This document shows positions 1-11,849 of a stretch of 64,000 bases of DNA, in pieces. Made by a program: the position numbers and the translations under genes. Position 1 is the first letter of the stretch; each line of letters starts with the position of its first letter. Below the pieces are notes generated by a model. It worked only from the letters and a program-made list of their open reading frames with translations, did not search any database and was not told the origin of the DNA. Location of the stretch: positions 372,001 to 436,000 of the forward strand of contig MU867066.1 in assembly GCA_033725935.1 (NCBI GenBank). Direction: 5' to 3'. Source of the DNA: Cladorrhinum sp. PSN259. Its lineage: Eukaryota; Ascomycota; Sordariomycetes; Sordariales; Podosporaceae.

Positions 1-285
1 ATCTCGATGCCAAGCACCTTGCGGCCACCCAAGATATCTCGACGCTCAGGGAAGAAGGAAATATGCCAGGCTTCATACACTGGCCTGCTTATTTCGCCTC
101 TCTTGACCCGGCTGCTGGGAGTAAGTATATGTGATCAATGTGGGTGATAAACTTAGTGGGGACTCACAACAGTGGGCTTCGATCTTGAAGACAATAGCGG
201 GGAAACCTGTTGTGATCCTCCCAGCTCCTCTCGGAACCACTGTCGCTGCAGACGGTCGAGGCGTCGTCGTACATCTCCTCATTGA
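1..285 (+). CDS. 3' end of an unidentified gene (5' partial)
   Basis: An open frame enters from the left edge (codons in register with base 3) and reads to a GTAAGT donor at 121. An acceptor ending at 172 restores the frame, which stops with TGA at 283-285. The exons would be <3-120 and 173-285, with a 52-nt intron. The visible end has a normal amino-acid mix in the first exon (for example EEGNMPGFIHWPAYFASLD) and a Cys/Arg-rich tail in the second. No family is recognised. The call rests on the clean donor, the frame-preserving junction and coding-like composition; it could be a chance open frame. Confidence 0.35.
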
Positions 286-2004
286 CAGGGACCTCAGGGG
301 TCGGCATGGAAGTCCAGTCCGTACACATGTTGATGGCGGGTTCAATGATGGATACAAGACCAGTGGGAAATGGCCTTGGAGGAAAGGGTTCAAAAGACGG
401 ACGAGTAACGGGATTGGGGCTGATGGATGCTTTAAGTCTGCAGCCGCAGCAATCCGAAGGAGGGGCGGAGAGAGGGAGAGGGGGAGGGGAAGGGGAAAGG
501 CAGAAGCGGCACAGCCGATGGAGAGTGGTGAGCAGTGGAACAACAGTGCGACAAGAAACAGCAAGAAATAGGGCTGCATGCAGTCATGGAAGGGGCACAA
601 TCACAGACATGGCAGATCTGAGCAGTTGGCGTGCTTTGTTGCCTGGGCTGCCTGGGCCGGAAAGCCCTGAGCGAAATATGACCTGCAGCTTTTTTGCAGA
701 GTCGGCCATGCTGCAGGAAGGATCTGATGCTTCATTGGCACAATCAGTGTCCCGACGAGAGGCCTCGGCGACGTGACTTGGCTTCTTTCGGGGTGATATC
801 TTTTGCAAAGGCGGCCGCCGACAAATGGGAATGGGCAATTGGCCGATTGCTGCGCAGCGAGCAAAGAGGATTGTGGGGATGGGATGCGCTGCGCCCCCGG
901 CTGCCTTGCATTTGGGGGGGAAGAAGTTGCATCCCCCACAGTCACTTCCATTGAACACGGACTTTGGCCAGCCAGCCCGCTTCTGCCCGGCAGCTCGTTA
1001 CCCCGCTTTCGCCGACCATCCCGTGCTCCCCTCCGATAATCCCCCACCCACCAAAAAGCATCCACGGCACCTTCAAAAATCAATCATTCACTGGCCTTGC
1101 CTCACTTGACAACTGGCGGTCAAAAACCGGCAGGTGCAACAGTTGTTTCACGGATTTCTGGTTTTACCATTTCTCCGGGAAGCACGACGCAGGCAAGAAT
1201 AGATAAGTCAGCCGGGCAGAAGGGACAGCCGGGGAACACCAAGAGATGGTGTGCACACCAGACACGGCTCAATGTACAGCTGGCGACATGGCTTCGCTGA
1301 GTGGCGTCGTATTGGAGCCAATGCTGACGGATGGAGCCTCTGAAGTCTGTGTTGCCGTGCAGCCTTGCGCCATTTGATGATCAACTGACTGTCATGAACG
1401 GATCATCTCTTGTTATCTTTGGGAATGGGATCTGGATTGGAAAAGTGGGTCATCACGATTCACTTCAGCCAGCCTCATGTTCCGGCCCCATGTCTTATTT
1501 CAAGGTATTATTGAGTCAAATATTTGTATATGCTGATTCCCTTTCCACATTTCGCTCTTTCTTATAAAGTTGCTTGGCGAAATGCCCGCATGTTAATTCC
1601 TCGTCCTCTGGTTTTCTTTTTCTTTCTCTTTTTATTCACCTTTACATCCAATACGACTTCGGTGACAATGTCATCACCAGCATAGATTAGCATAACAAGT
1701 CCATCATATCCAATGGCACTACACCAGCTGGGCTATTTTCAGGTTGGGTGCTGTTCGATGCTCAGAGGTGCATGTACAGGACGAAATGTCTGACAGGCTA
1801 TCTCTTACCTTATTGCTTGAGCTGTCCCCTCTCTCTATTATCACTATTGTATTATCCTCCCATCCTCCTGTGACCCTTATACGAGATTCTCCACGTTCCA
1901 ACATCTATTTAAAAACCTCTTTCCGGCGTATCATCCGCCTAGTTCTTCTGGCGCGGGCCACAGCAAGTCGTAACAAAGATTGTTAACTTGAAATACATTT
2001 TCAG
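286..2004. other. Intergenic, no gene recognised
   Basis: Open frames here overlap on both strands and look like composition-driven shadows (Arg/Gly/Pro-rich). There is a purine-rich GGGAGAGG-type tract near 465-505 and a CGGCCGCCGA motif at 812-821. A T-rich stretch lies near 1610-1640. No conserved protein motif is seen. Confidence 0.4.
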
Positions 2005-2292
2005 GAACACTTATCCTGCCCTGCTCACAAACTTAGTATCCGCTTACTGGCTGTATGTCATGGCATACCAATTGAAATCAGCGCTCAATGCCCACCTCTT
2101 CCAAATCTCGGAAATGGAAGTTCCGGATGCATCATCGATCATACTGGCTTCGAAGTAACCTTCGGGTCAATTGGCTATGGAGCTGGACTCGATGGAATCA
2201 CTTCAAGCTGGAATGAGCGCTCATCTTCAGCAGAGTGTTGGGTTGTGGGCAACTCAATGTCATATGCTCCGTATTTGGGAAAGATTCTCTGA
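2005..2292 (+). other. Possible exon or gene remnant, unidentified
   Basis: After an acceptor-like TTTTCAG (1998-2004) one frame stays open for 95 codons up to TGA at 2290-2292. The translation looks protein-like in the second half (for example SGCIIDHTGFEVTFGSIGYG, then a Trp- and Cys-containing stretch). There is no in-frame ATG near its start and I found no convincing upstream exon. It could be the last exon of a small Cys-containing protein, a decayed gene, or chance. Confidence 0.2.
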
Positions 2293-4363
2293 TCAAACAA
2301 CATCAGTTTCGACCAACAGTTTAGCAGAAGCCTCCCTCGACGAGTCGACAAAGATTCAATGTCAGCGGCAGTGCTATGTGCAAGCGGCATCAGTGGCAGT
2401 CCGTCAGCGCAAAACGACAAATCATGTAGGAATACCGGCGAAAGGGTTGAGGGACACTGATACGAGGTTGCCAGAAAGCGTCGCCGTGGACAACATAAAG
2501 ATGTGAAGACGGTTGTTGGGGGTATCAGTCCCCCAATATTTCAAACCAAGCTCATGCATATCTTTGAAAGAGGCATAACACTTCATGCCAAGCACCCCCG
2601 AGCTCCATGTAATAATGTCCACTGCCCAGAATACCGTACAGACAGGAAAGGCACCAAGGCAACCACAATGAGAGGTGCGTGCCGTCGGTGGGCAATTTCC
2701 TCATTTACTCTCAGGCGTTAGCTTCGCAGCCTGCAGCGCCCATTGACCAATCAACCCCATTGTACCTTCCTTCCTTGAGTGCCGAAGATCTCCTCAACAA
2801 GAACATGCAGTCGACCTCTGGAAGTGGGGTAACTTCCCTCCCCCAGAGTCTAGATGGCAACACTTGGACACCTTAACCGATTCCCTCCTCTTTTTGCTCT
2901 TCTTTTGTCCAAGACCCAAAGCATAGCAAAATCGCATTTCCGGACTGTCATTCATAAAGCTGTCGCAATCACGTTGTCGAAAATGTCCGCGCTCCATTGC
3001 CTTGGTCGTTCGCCCAATGTCGTCAACAACCAGAGCCTTCTCCCCCCCCCCCCGGCATACGGCCCCCAGGTGCCACCTCACCCGTTGCCCGTTCAGCTTC
3101 TGCCCGCGTGAGGCTCAACGACTGCCCACCTTGCTGATTCCAAAGTCCTGATTCGATCGTCCCATCCAGGTTCCAGGTGGGTATTTCTCTCGACAATTCG
3201 ACTGGATGTTGAACATATGGCAATCGACGGCGCCGCAATGACTGGCTTGCAGATGACATTGTAAGTTTAAATTTAGATATTCAGCGCGAATAAGGGCAAT
3301 GTTTGTATGCTAGAGGGTTCCAGCGCCTTTGGGGGCAGTGTACGCTGGTTATATCAGTTGAACCATCCCCGAAGCTCGTCTAGAATATTGCTCGCTCCGG
3401 TCTTGACCAGCATCTTCAACAACTTTGTCATGGCTTTCCTTTAACAGAGCCTACAGGCTGTTTCGTTCACAATGAAGTTTCGTTGCGCGTTGGGCATAAT
3501 GCCGCCGAATACGATAACTGTCCCCAGAATGGACGACCTCAACCACTGGCGTTACAGCAATCAGGATATCTCTTATTGGACGGACCTTCAAAGTATGTGC
3601 TTTCCGTGACCTCACTTACCACATGGAGACCCATCCTAAACTTTGCTTTTGTTATAGATGCTTGTTCTGGCGGCCTCGTTGCCTTGCGGCTCCCGATCCA
3701 CTGCCCCTTGAGGTCCCCTCTCCGCGGCGCTCCCCCCCCCCACTCAACCTGGACCTACCAACCGGTCAGCGACTTGTCTCAAACGCATCCCCATGCGATT
3801 GAGCCTAGCTGTAAGCCACAGGGTTAATACACTCCCGTGAATTCCTACCCCCACATTCACCTTGGCATTAGATGGTGCGAAGGCAACCAAAGCAAAGTGC
3901 AACAACAGGGCCGACCTACCGAGCTCGGTCAAGACTTAATGGGACCTTGATACTTGACCTCATCCAATTAGAAAATCCTGCCGTATCTTCCTGCCGTTCC
4001 GTTATGCACACTTCCGCTGGCGCTCCGGAAGGATCGAGTCATTTTTTCGGCCATCGCCCGTCCCGTCGAGGCTCTGCACCCAAGCGCTCGGGCCGTATAT
4101 GGAATATGGAACTTGGCACTTGGACCTTTCAACTCCTCCTAAGTGACCTTTGCATTCACTTAAGGTCCAAATCAGCGTTGCTAAAGGACCAACAAGCTGG
4201 TGTTGCAGCATTATGGAGAGACAACTGCACTTACTGGGTACGAAGGCACAAACTTCCGGCACATAACTATGGGCTCATCATGCCACTCTTGCCACCTGGG
4301 ATTTTGTCCTTTCCTCATCATGACACCTAGTACACAACCAAATTCTCAATTCGATTTATCATC
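2293..4363. other. Intergenic, no gene recognised
   Basis: Short overlapping open frames only, none with a recognisable domain. It contains two C-runs (about 3042-3052 and 3731-3739). The last few hundred bases are the upstream region of the C2H2 gene at 4364. Confidence 0.4.
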
Positions 4364-6341
4364 ATGGATCATCAGCCAGAACAGATCTTGTACCCCGACC
4401 TGCACACCCCCATCCAGGGAGGTCTCGAGGTTAAATCCAGCCTGTTCATGCAGCCATCTCCGGAGCAGCTTTGCCAACAAAACTACGAGCTCCTTTTCTT
4501 GAGGATCATGGAGATGGAACAAAACCTCGAGGCACAAATCCGCAGCGTACAGTGTAGGCAGTGCTCAAGCTCGCAGGCATTGTCACGCCGTCGCATGCAA
4601 CACCCTGAAAGCTCAAACGATAGCCAGAATAAACGATGCTCATGGTGTAGGAAAGCCAAGGACGCCATTGTCTCAACTCTTCAGCGAGCTATGTCGTTGA
4701 TCAAGCTTCGAGCTTCGCACGTGGAAACTGTCAATGCAGCTGGTACAGAAGACCAGGGCAGGCGCATTATCAGCTGGATAAGGGCTCAAGAACCCAAGTG
4801 CCCTCCAAGGCTGTCCAGTTCAAGGGAGCCCGGCTTATGGCCGCGGGATGATCAAAAACCAGCATATTCACAGTCGACAGGACCCGGAGAGATGCAAGTC
4901 CCATACGAGTTGCCAGGCGCATTAGACATCTCTTCATACTGCTATGTCCAAAATCTTACCGCGGAGCTTGAACAGCAATATTCGCCAGTGGAGCTAGCAT
5001 CACATACCACCCGTCAAAGCCTCAAAGTTCTCACACGTCCCAGCACAATAATTATGAATAACTGTCTCGCCGCATCTCCTCAGTCGTCAGGCATTATCCC
5101 CTCTCCGTCTTTCCGAACCTCTATTACGAATGAGCCTTTGGTGGCGGAGTCTTTTACGATGTCCCCTATCGACGATGTCACTGCGGTAACGACGCCCGAT
5201 AAGCAGATCATGCCAGGACCAAGGCAATTCCGATGCGGGACCGGAGACTCATGGGCATCGTCAACTCCTACTCTGGTAGAGCACGGAGAACCCAAGAGCG
5301 GCTATTCTCAGAATAGCTTTCCAAGCAACCAATTGCTCGGAAAGCATGATGCTATGGGTGTCACTTCCAAAGACACCTCGTCATTTCACGGTGTAGAATA
5401 TCGTCACATCCCCTCCCATTCAATTGACCCAGCGCCACACTCGTCTCTACCGTTTTCTCCCGATGACTTTCTAAAACACTCGGCGTCAATTTCACAATTC
5501 CCTCCAACGAACTCTCGCTTAACCTGGGTTGCACCCCCATACCCACCCCAAGATGATTATTCCCTCGAGTGTGGAATCGTTCAAGATGACACGGTAGCGG
5601 TCCCAAACACGCACTTCTCCCGTAAGTAACCCCCTCACATGCTGGTTGCCTAATTTTGTAGGTGACTGACACCGCCAAGTTCAGCTGAGCCCTGACCACG
5701 GACAGATCACAGGGGATTCTGGAAAAGATTGGTTTCACGAAACTAGACTGCAAATGACGTCCGTATCCATCAGTAACCCGTGCGCTGGTGAATCCTTAAC
5801 TCCCCCTTCGGACCGGAATCTCCGACAAGGATCTTGGGATTCAACCAGCACTGTCACTGGTCCAAGAGTTCCGGATCATCAGACCCAGTTTGCAACTAAA
5901 CAAAACTTGACGGATGTTGATATCTCGTCGCTGAAGCAATCACCGTTGCGACGAGTTTCAGGCAGGCCGACAAAAAAGAAGCAGCCCAGAACCCCGAGAA
6001 AAACAACGAAGCCTCCCTTCCCTACTGAGTGCCTAGACTGTGGTTTTCGCCCTGCTCGCGGGCCAGACCAACGCAAGAAAATGGAACGCCACTTCAAGAC
6101 AGCAAAGCATCGGGAAAATGTGGGAGAGCAACAGAAGAATCTTGAAGAGTTCCTTTGTGATGCCTGTCGTACAACTTATAATCGCAGGGACAACTTTAGA
6201 CAACACATGAAGAGATGCCCACATCGCCCGCTACGGATTGAGTATCTCGGTGACGTCGAATTTGACAATGAGGACGCGGAAGCAAAGGAGGCAATCCCGC
6301 GCACTAACCTCGCGATTCGAGGTCATGCCGATAATTATTGA
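4364..6341 (+). CDS. C2H2-type zinc-finger protein, putative transcription factor
   Basis: Two exons, 4364-5621 and 5713-6341, joined by a 91-nt intron (donor GTAAGT at 5622, acceptor CACAG ending at 5712). An earlier TAG acceptor at 5661 keeps the frame but reads straight into a stop. The protein is 628 aa. Most of it is low-complexity, Ser/Pro/Gln-rich and probably disordered. The N-terminal part has a Cys-rich patch (CRQCSSSQ, then CSWCRKAKDA). The C-terminal ~100 residues hold two C2H2-like units: CLDCGF-x14-H-x5-H and CDAC-x12-H-x4-C, in a basic context typical of nuclear DNA-binding proteins. The neighbouring DNA is gene-poor. It lies 2.5 kb from the MFS gene of the PKS cluster, so a role in the cluster is possible but unsupported. 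Gene reality fairly sure, function inferred from the fingers only. Confidence 0.7.
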
Positions 6342-8161
6342 AGGACTTTTGTTGCATTTTCTTTTCTCTTTTTTTCTTTTTTTTTTTTTTGGCGGAGGCC
6401 GGACCCTAGCAGGGACACTTACTATGTCATCTCTTGAAGTTGCATCTCTTGAAGTCGTATATCTCCTTTCTGACTCCACTCTACGATGTCTATCACAACT
6501 CTATGGCACCTACGAACCTTATGATTATTTCATATTCGTTGTATCTCGCGAGTAAATTTTACGATGATTAATTCACTGTTTAACTTTTTTGCACAATGCT
6601 CACTCTTCACTACTGTCCTTCCTCTTGCGATCTTGCTACAACATATCTAAGCCTTATCCCTTACCTCCGACGGTGCTCGGACAAAGCTACTGCGACGTGT
6701 CACGCGGAGGAGTGCTTGTTAGGTGTTCCTCGAGGCATTGTTGATGTTGGGCCACTATTTCCCTGCATGGGAACTACAGCAAATTAGCGGCCACTCAGTT
6801 GGGTATTCGTCGTGGTTCGCAAATGATCCGCGGACCATCTAATGTACATTCAAAGAATAGATTAATTATTGGACACTGAACTCCAGGGGGGGGCGCGGTG
6901 GGTTGATCATTCCTGTTTTTTGATCCCGCGGTTGCTTTCCAAGCAAAGGATTCAAGACATGACATGATACCGCGGTTCTTGCTGAGTGATAATTAGCGGA
7001 GATCACCGAATGTCAGGTTAACCGGGAAGGCGACCTCCGAGCCTCACTCGTCTGTCTACATGTAGGAAAAGGGGAGGATGCGCGGATGCAGATGCTACGG
7101 CGGTTCCGGTTGGTTTCACTCGGTGTAATGCGGGGGAAAGCAAAACCTTTAACTGGTTTGGGGAAATGTAAGTTTTAAATTGGATTTGTTTTATCGGTTG
7201 GGGGGACTGGGGAGGGTTCGGTGAGATCTGGGGGAATTAGTGGTTCGCAATTGTGTGAAGGATGGGGGTCTAGATCGTTCGGATATATTTTTACTAATTC
7301 AAGATCGACACGGATACATGTATCTACATAGGTACTAGGTCTATACATGGATTCTTTTTAGATCTACCCCATACTCTACACGTCATACCCCATACCCCAT
7401 ACCCCATACATGAGACCTAGAGTAGTAATTATCGTTCCGGCGCGTGTCGGCTTGTGCATACGTCTATTTAATTGTATTGTATAGTGTACATCTAGTATTA
7501 TGTCTCCCTTCGGTCAAGGGGTTGCGAGCATCGTGGATGTCTTGAATAACATACCACGTATTCAAGGGAGGGAACCTTTGCTTCGCATCGGTCAAGTATG
7601 TTCCGAGTCATCGGGTTTAAGTGTCTAGTATATATCAATCTTCACCGGTTATTGAAGTTCCATGCAGGTGACAAAACGTTATGGGCGTGCCAGGATTTGA
7701 AATACGAGCCGCATGGTAGGGGCATTAAGAGGTCCTTTTGCCGGGACCTTTGCTCCCGGGGTTTAGATATCAGATGGAAAAGTTTAATGAAACATCCGCG
7801 CAACTCCGGAAAAGGGGGGGTGGATCCCGAGGGGAATGACAGACAGGTTGAATGATTGGATCTGGGAGATGATGGGTGACGCGGCGGTTGGGGGCTTGTG
7901 GAAGGTAGGTACAGCAAGATGAGATACGCCCGGTTTGTGTACATGTATGTAGAAGTGGTGCGGGAGTGGGCGGTGATAATCCGGAGATAAACTTATATGT
8001 CGGAGATTATGTCGGTGATATCTTCAACCACGGTTTGAGGTGATGATACCTGGCTTACCCCTATCTAGGGCTTTCTTCATTAACAAACACAACTCAACCC
8101 ACGCCACCATCCGCAATATTGCGCTGGTTTGCAGAAACCCTCTAGCTACTTCATTAGTCCA
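6342..8161. other. Intergenic, no gene recognised
   Basis: Contains a poly-T tract (about 6366-6390) just after the C2H2 stop codon, homopolymer G runs near 6886-6892 and 7806-7813, and a short heptamer repeat at 7384-7409. Nothing protein-like is seen. Confidence 0.4.
7384..7409. repeat. Heptamer tandem repeat (CATACCC)3.7
   Basis: Three perfect copies of CATACCC plus a partial fourth. A related ATACC stretch occurs just upstream near 7367-7373. It is a simple-sequence repeat in intergenic DNA. Confidence 0.9.
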
Positions 8162-8248
8162 AAATTGATATACCTCTGGGCCGACGGCACCTGCATCAAC
8201 CAGTCTGTCACCGCGGAATGCAGTCGCCAGGTGGGTCTCATGGTTTGA
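8162..8248 (+). pseudogene. HET-domain relic
   Basis: A short plus-strand frame reads YLWADGTCINQS followed by TAECSRQVGLM and then a stop. In HET (heterokaryon incompatibility) domains the same positions read like (L/Y)LWxDxxCINQ, then a variable linker, then (Q/R)VxLM before DIY. The flanking codons on both sides run into stops and show no further HET sequence. This is a fragment of a dead HET gene and does not encode a working protein. Confidence 0.6.
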
Positions 8249-8881
8249 TCTTGCAAAAGGCCAAAGGTGTGCGTCCTTGGCTGGACCCGCATCAGACCAC
8301 GAGGGAAGCGACTATCTCTTCGATTACTACGTTCGACAACTCTCTGAGAGAGATCAACGGAATCACCAACTTCAGCCTTTAAGTCAGAGAAAGCATACTG
8401 TGGATTTTGCTTTTGTTGTTGAGTTCTCACCAGCCTTATTGACGGAGAATGTGGACCAGGCAGGAGGTAATTCTAGCTAAATGAGCCTCCAGTCGTGCAC
8501 TGCGGGATAAAATCACTAGATAGCGTCGAAGTTTTTGTATGTCTGATCTTGTCAGGATATTTCTTGGACTCTAACACGGACATGGTGAATCTTTTTAACT
8601 AGCGGGCCGACTACCGATTGTGTTCATTGCGTTGACGGAGTTTTGACACGCGTGATATCTGTTCTTTTGCCTCGGACTTGGTCGCTGCATTCATGTTGGA
8701 AATGTCTAGTTATCATCTTCCTGATGAACTCGATCGGGAAAACGTTAATGCCAGCCCTGAATAGGATTTATATACACATCATAAACAAGGCACTTCCGGC
8801 TATGCCCGATAACGCTCTGAACTAACAACAATAAACAAGGCACAAGGCCGTTTTGTTATCTCATCGGCCTTGACAGTGTTT
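8249..8881. other. Intergenic, no gene recognised
   Basis: No protein motif seen. It holds the 3' flank of the MFS gene, which lies on the minus strand. A short direct repeat (ATAAACAAGGCA) occurs at about 8781 and 8831. Confidence 0.4.
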
Positions 8882-10317
8882 TTACTTGCTCCTCCCATCA
8901 GCCTTCCTCATCATCCACCAAACAACAACCAAAAACCCCCCTCCCAAAATAATCGTCACCCCCGCAAAGCTCAACATCCCCCAGTACACATACTCTTTCT
9001 CATTCCCGTCGTGTCCTTTCCCTGACTGTCCGTCCAAAATAACCCCCGCCACAGGACCACCGAGCAACAACCCCACCCCCGACGCAAACATCGTCATGCC
9101 CATGTTGGCACCCAACGTAGCCAAATCAGGACACAACCGCGGTACCTGCGCGGGCAAAACAGCCTGTATGGCACCGCTCGCCAGCCCTAAAAACACGGCA
9201 ACTAACACATTTCCAGTTGCTGATTTGTAGGCCGCGACCCAGATCAGCGTAACAGCGCCAGAGAGGAAAACGGAGGGTATCATGACTGCCAGCGGGCCGC
9301 CCAGTCTCTGTACTCTGTCAGCTAGGATTGAGGGCAAGATACGGCCTGGTATCGAGGAGGCGTTTAGGATCGTGAGGGCGTAAGACGAAGAAGATATTGT
9401 TTCGATGTAGAAGAAGGGTATGTAAAGTCCCGTAAAGATGAAAAAGACTGCGAGGAGCCAGGTTGCGAATGCTGCCGAGGGTCTCCTTCTCGTCTTCAAA
9501 ACTGCTGGTTTCTTTTGTCTATTAACAGAAGTTGAGATGGTAGTAGTGACGGTAGTAGTAGTGTGAGAGACAAGAAAAAGTGGACGCATGATTGCCAGCG
9601 GAACAAGTAGCGTCCCCAGCATGCAGAAGCCCAGTATCCTGGTGGCCCATCGTATATCCAACTTTTCGATTAAGTGGTTCAGCAAGATGGGGTAGACGAT
9701 CCCGCCCACGCTCGATCCGGCGGCCGCCAGTCCCATTGCCGTTGCTCTTCGAGAAGAAAAGTACTGCCCGACGAGGGTGATGGAGGGAATGAAGACCATG
9801 CCGAGGCCTATCCCCACGCAAACGGACTGTGAGAGGATAAAGTGTATGTATTTTGTTGATATAGAGGTTAATTGCATGCCGAGGACGGAGAGCAAGATGC
9901 CGGTTACGAGGGTGGTGCGAAAGTATCCCGCATCCAAGAGACGGCCGGAGAGGACGCAGGTGAAGAGCATCAGGAACGCTTGCGTCGAGCCGAGCCACGA
10001 GATCTGGGACGACGTCCAGTGCGGATGGAGGGTCGAGTAGGATGCTTGAAAGAGGCCGAAGGTGTTTAGGAGGCCCCTGCCATGGACGAATATCGTCATT
10101 AGCATCAAGTGTTGTCGTCTGAGAACTAATTTAGATTTGTGCTGACATACCAGGTGTTGAAGTTGAGAAAGAAGGCGCCGAGGACTTGGAGCCAAGCGAC
10201 GAGACCGCCATCTGGAGGTGATGGTGCATTTTGGGACGGGCTTGTTGTGCCATCATCTGCAACATCCTCCTTCAAGGGTTCCTTTAAGGGTTCAATGCCA
10301 GTGCTGGAAGACATCAT
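8882..10317 (-). CDS. MFS transporter, monocarboxylate-transporter (MCT) type
   Basis: Minus-strand exons 10317-10151 and 10076-8882, with a 74-nt intron (GTATGT donor, GGCAG acceptor) that joins W|GLLNTFG in frame. The protein is 453 aa. It has a short acidic cytosolic N-terminus, then the PPDGGLVAW signature that opens fungal MCT-family permeases, followed by about 12 hydrophobic segments with the usual central polar loop (around residues 210-230). Start chosen at the tandem Met pair (10317/10314) because upstream in-frame sequence looks non-coding. Plasma- or vacuolar-membrane transport of a small organic acid or metabolite is the family role. Its position at the edge of the PKS cluster suggests export of the product or import of a precursor. 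A CGGCGGTCCG motif lies 265 bp upstream of the start. Confidence 0.88.
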
Positions 10318-11849
10318 CTTGGTTGTTTTTTTGTTTCTCTTGATGGATTCCAAGGGAGTCTCTGAGGGAAATCGAGACAATTTAAAATAAGACAAAATAT
10401 CCCCTCCCCTCGAGTCCAGCGGAGTAAATGTTTCTCCCATCACAACAAATCCAATTACCAATGAACGTAGTACTAGGATCTCTCCAACAAACATTATCTG
10501 CGTTTCACCCATTCAATCTTTTCTCCATATCTGTTGGTTGGTGCCTCCTCACCACACGGTAGCTGTCACAAACACTGATAACGGCGGTCCGTGGCCCGAG
10601 CAGTTGGCTTGTTAACCGACACCGAAAACAATCTAGATTAAGCCATAACAATCTTACTGATAGCATCTTGCATTGCATGCATGATCTGACGTGCTAATGT
10701 TCACAATCACTCAAGAAGCGTATTTACTCTGTTGTTGCGGGTTTGTTTTTTTTACCCCTGAAAACAAATTCCGGGCAAATCTTGAACTCAGACGAACATT
10801 GGTCCAGAACCGTGATCATTCTCAGGTATCCGTAAACTTGCTTGTTTTATTTGCGTATGATTATTGCGTTTGTGGTCCCTGTTGTTGCGTTTGTGGGTGG
10901 TCCTCGTTGTTGCTTTGTCATGGTCAATTACCCCATTTGGAAAAAGTCCGGCTGAGTTAGTTCGAGACTTTGCACCACCCTAGACTACAAGTAACCAACA
11001 GTACACTGTGAGCAATGAAAAGAAAAGTGGATACCAAAAACAATATCCCTCACTAACAATAACACAAAAAAACTCCCTCCCGGATTTAAATATCCCTTTA
11101 CGGCAATCCCCGCCAAGACTTTTCTTTTCCCACTTCCCTCCCCCTCCCAACCTCAAGGTCACTTCCACCCTCGAGATATAAACCTGAGGCAAGCTTGCAT
11201 AATGCATGAAACTATCAACTTTTGATCTGTGTGGTTGCTGTGTGCGTGAAAAAAATAAATTATTTGAGGCGCATGTAACGTGGCGCTTCTTGACCTTTTT
11301 TTTTTTCTCGGCATGTCCGTTTTGCATACTCCCCCTTCAAAGGGCTTCTTCCAACAAACACTTGGCACCCCCAACAAGCCTCCTTTTGGCCACCGAAGCT
11401 GTCTTTTTTCTTACTCTCCATAGAAATGGGCTGTTATTTTTATCATCACATTTTGTATTCTTCAGGCTATCAAAAGAACCCCCCCAAAAAAGGGCTGAGC
11501 TGTTCTGGTATTGTAGTGCATTTGAATGTTATCTAGGTAATTTCGATGAATTGCTAGTAAATATTGGACAAAATAGACATGAAAAGGGATAAATGAGGGA
11601 CAACAGAAAGGGCCAGGAAGACACGGAGAGAAACTTGAAGAGGCACACGAAAGGGTAACAGAGGTATCAAATACGGGAAAACAAGTTGGGAAGTATATCA
11701 TCTTGATTCACAGGCATATAGCTTTATTTTGCTCATTTTCGATATCTGAGTGTGCACTTTTATCATCATGCCAAAACACCACCCAAGAAACCCGATACCC
11801 TAAAGAAGCAACAAGATCTGAGAGGAAAAAAAGCCCCCATTAATATCTT
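10318..11849. other. Intergenic between MFS and Zn2Cys6 genes
   Basis: This is the 5' flank of the MFS gene and the 3' flank of the regulator. It is A/T-rich with several homopolymer tracts and no recognisable protein-coding frame. A candidate Zn2Cys6-binding motif sits at 10582-10591. Confidence 0.4.
10582..10591. promoter_or_regulatory. Candidate Zn2Cys6 site CGGCGGTCCG
   Basis: CGG-CGG-T-CCG, an inverted CGG/CCG arrangement, 265 bp upstream of the MFS start. It is similar to the CGGCGGCCG motif found in two other intergenic regions of the cluster. Binding is inference. Confidence 0.25.

Noticed and set aside
812..821. CGGCCGCCGA (reverse complement of the cluster decamer) as a regulator site
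   Set aside because: It lies 8 kb outside the cluster with no linked cluster gene, so it is treated as background.
1960..1990. Resemblance of AGTCGTAACAAAG to the 3' end of 18S rRNA
   Set aside because: Only about a dozen bases match and the following sequence does not continue as rRNA or ITS.
9522..9998. 158-codon minus-strand frame inside the MFS gene
   Set aside because: Shadow in another register of the MFS coding sequence.
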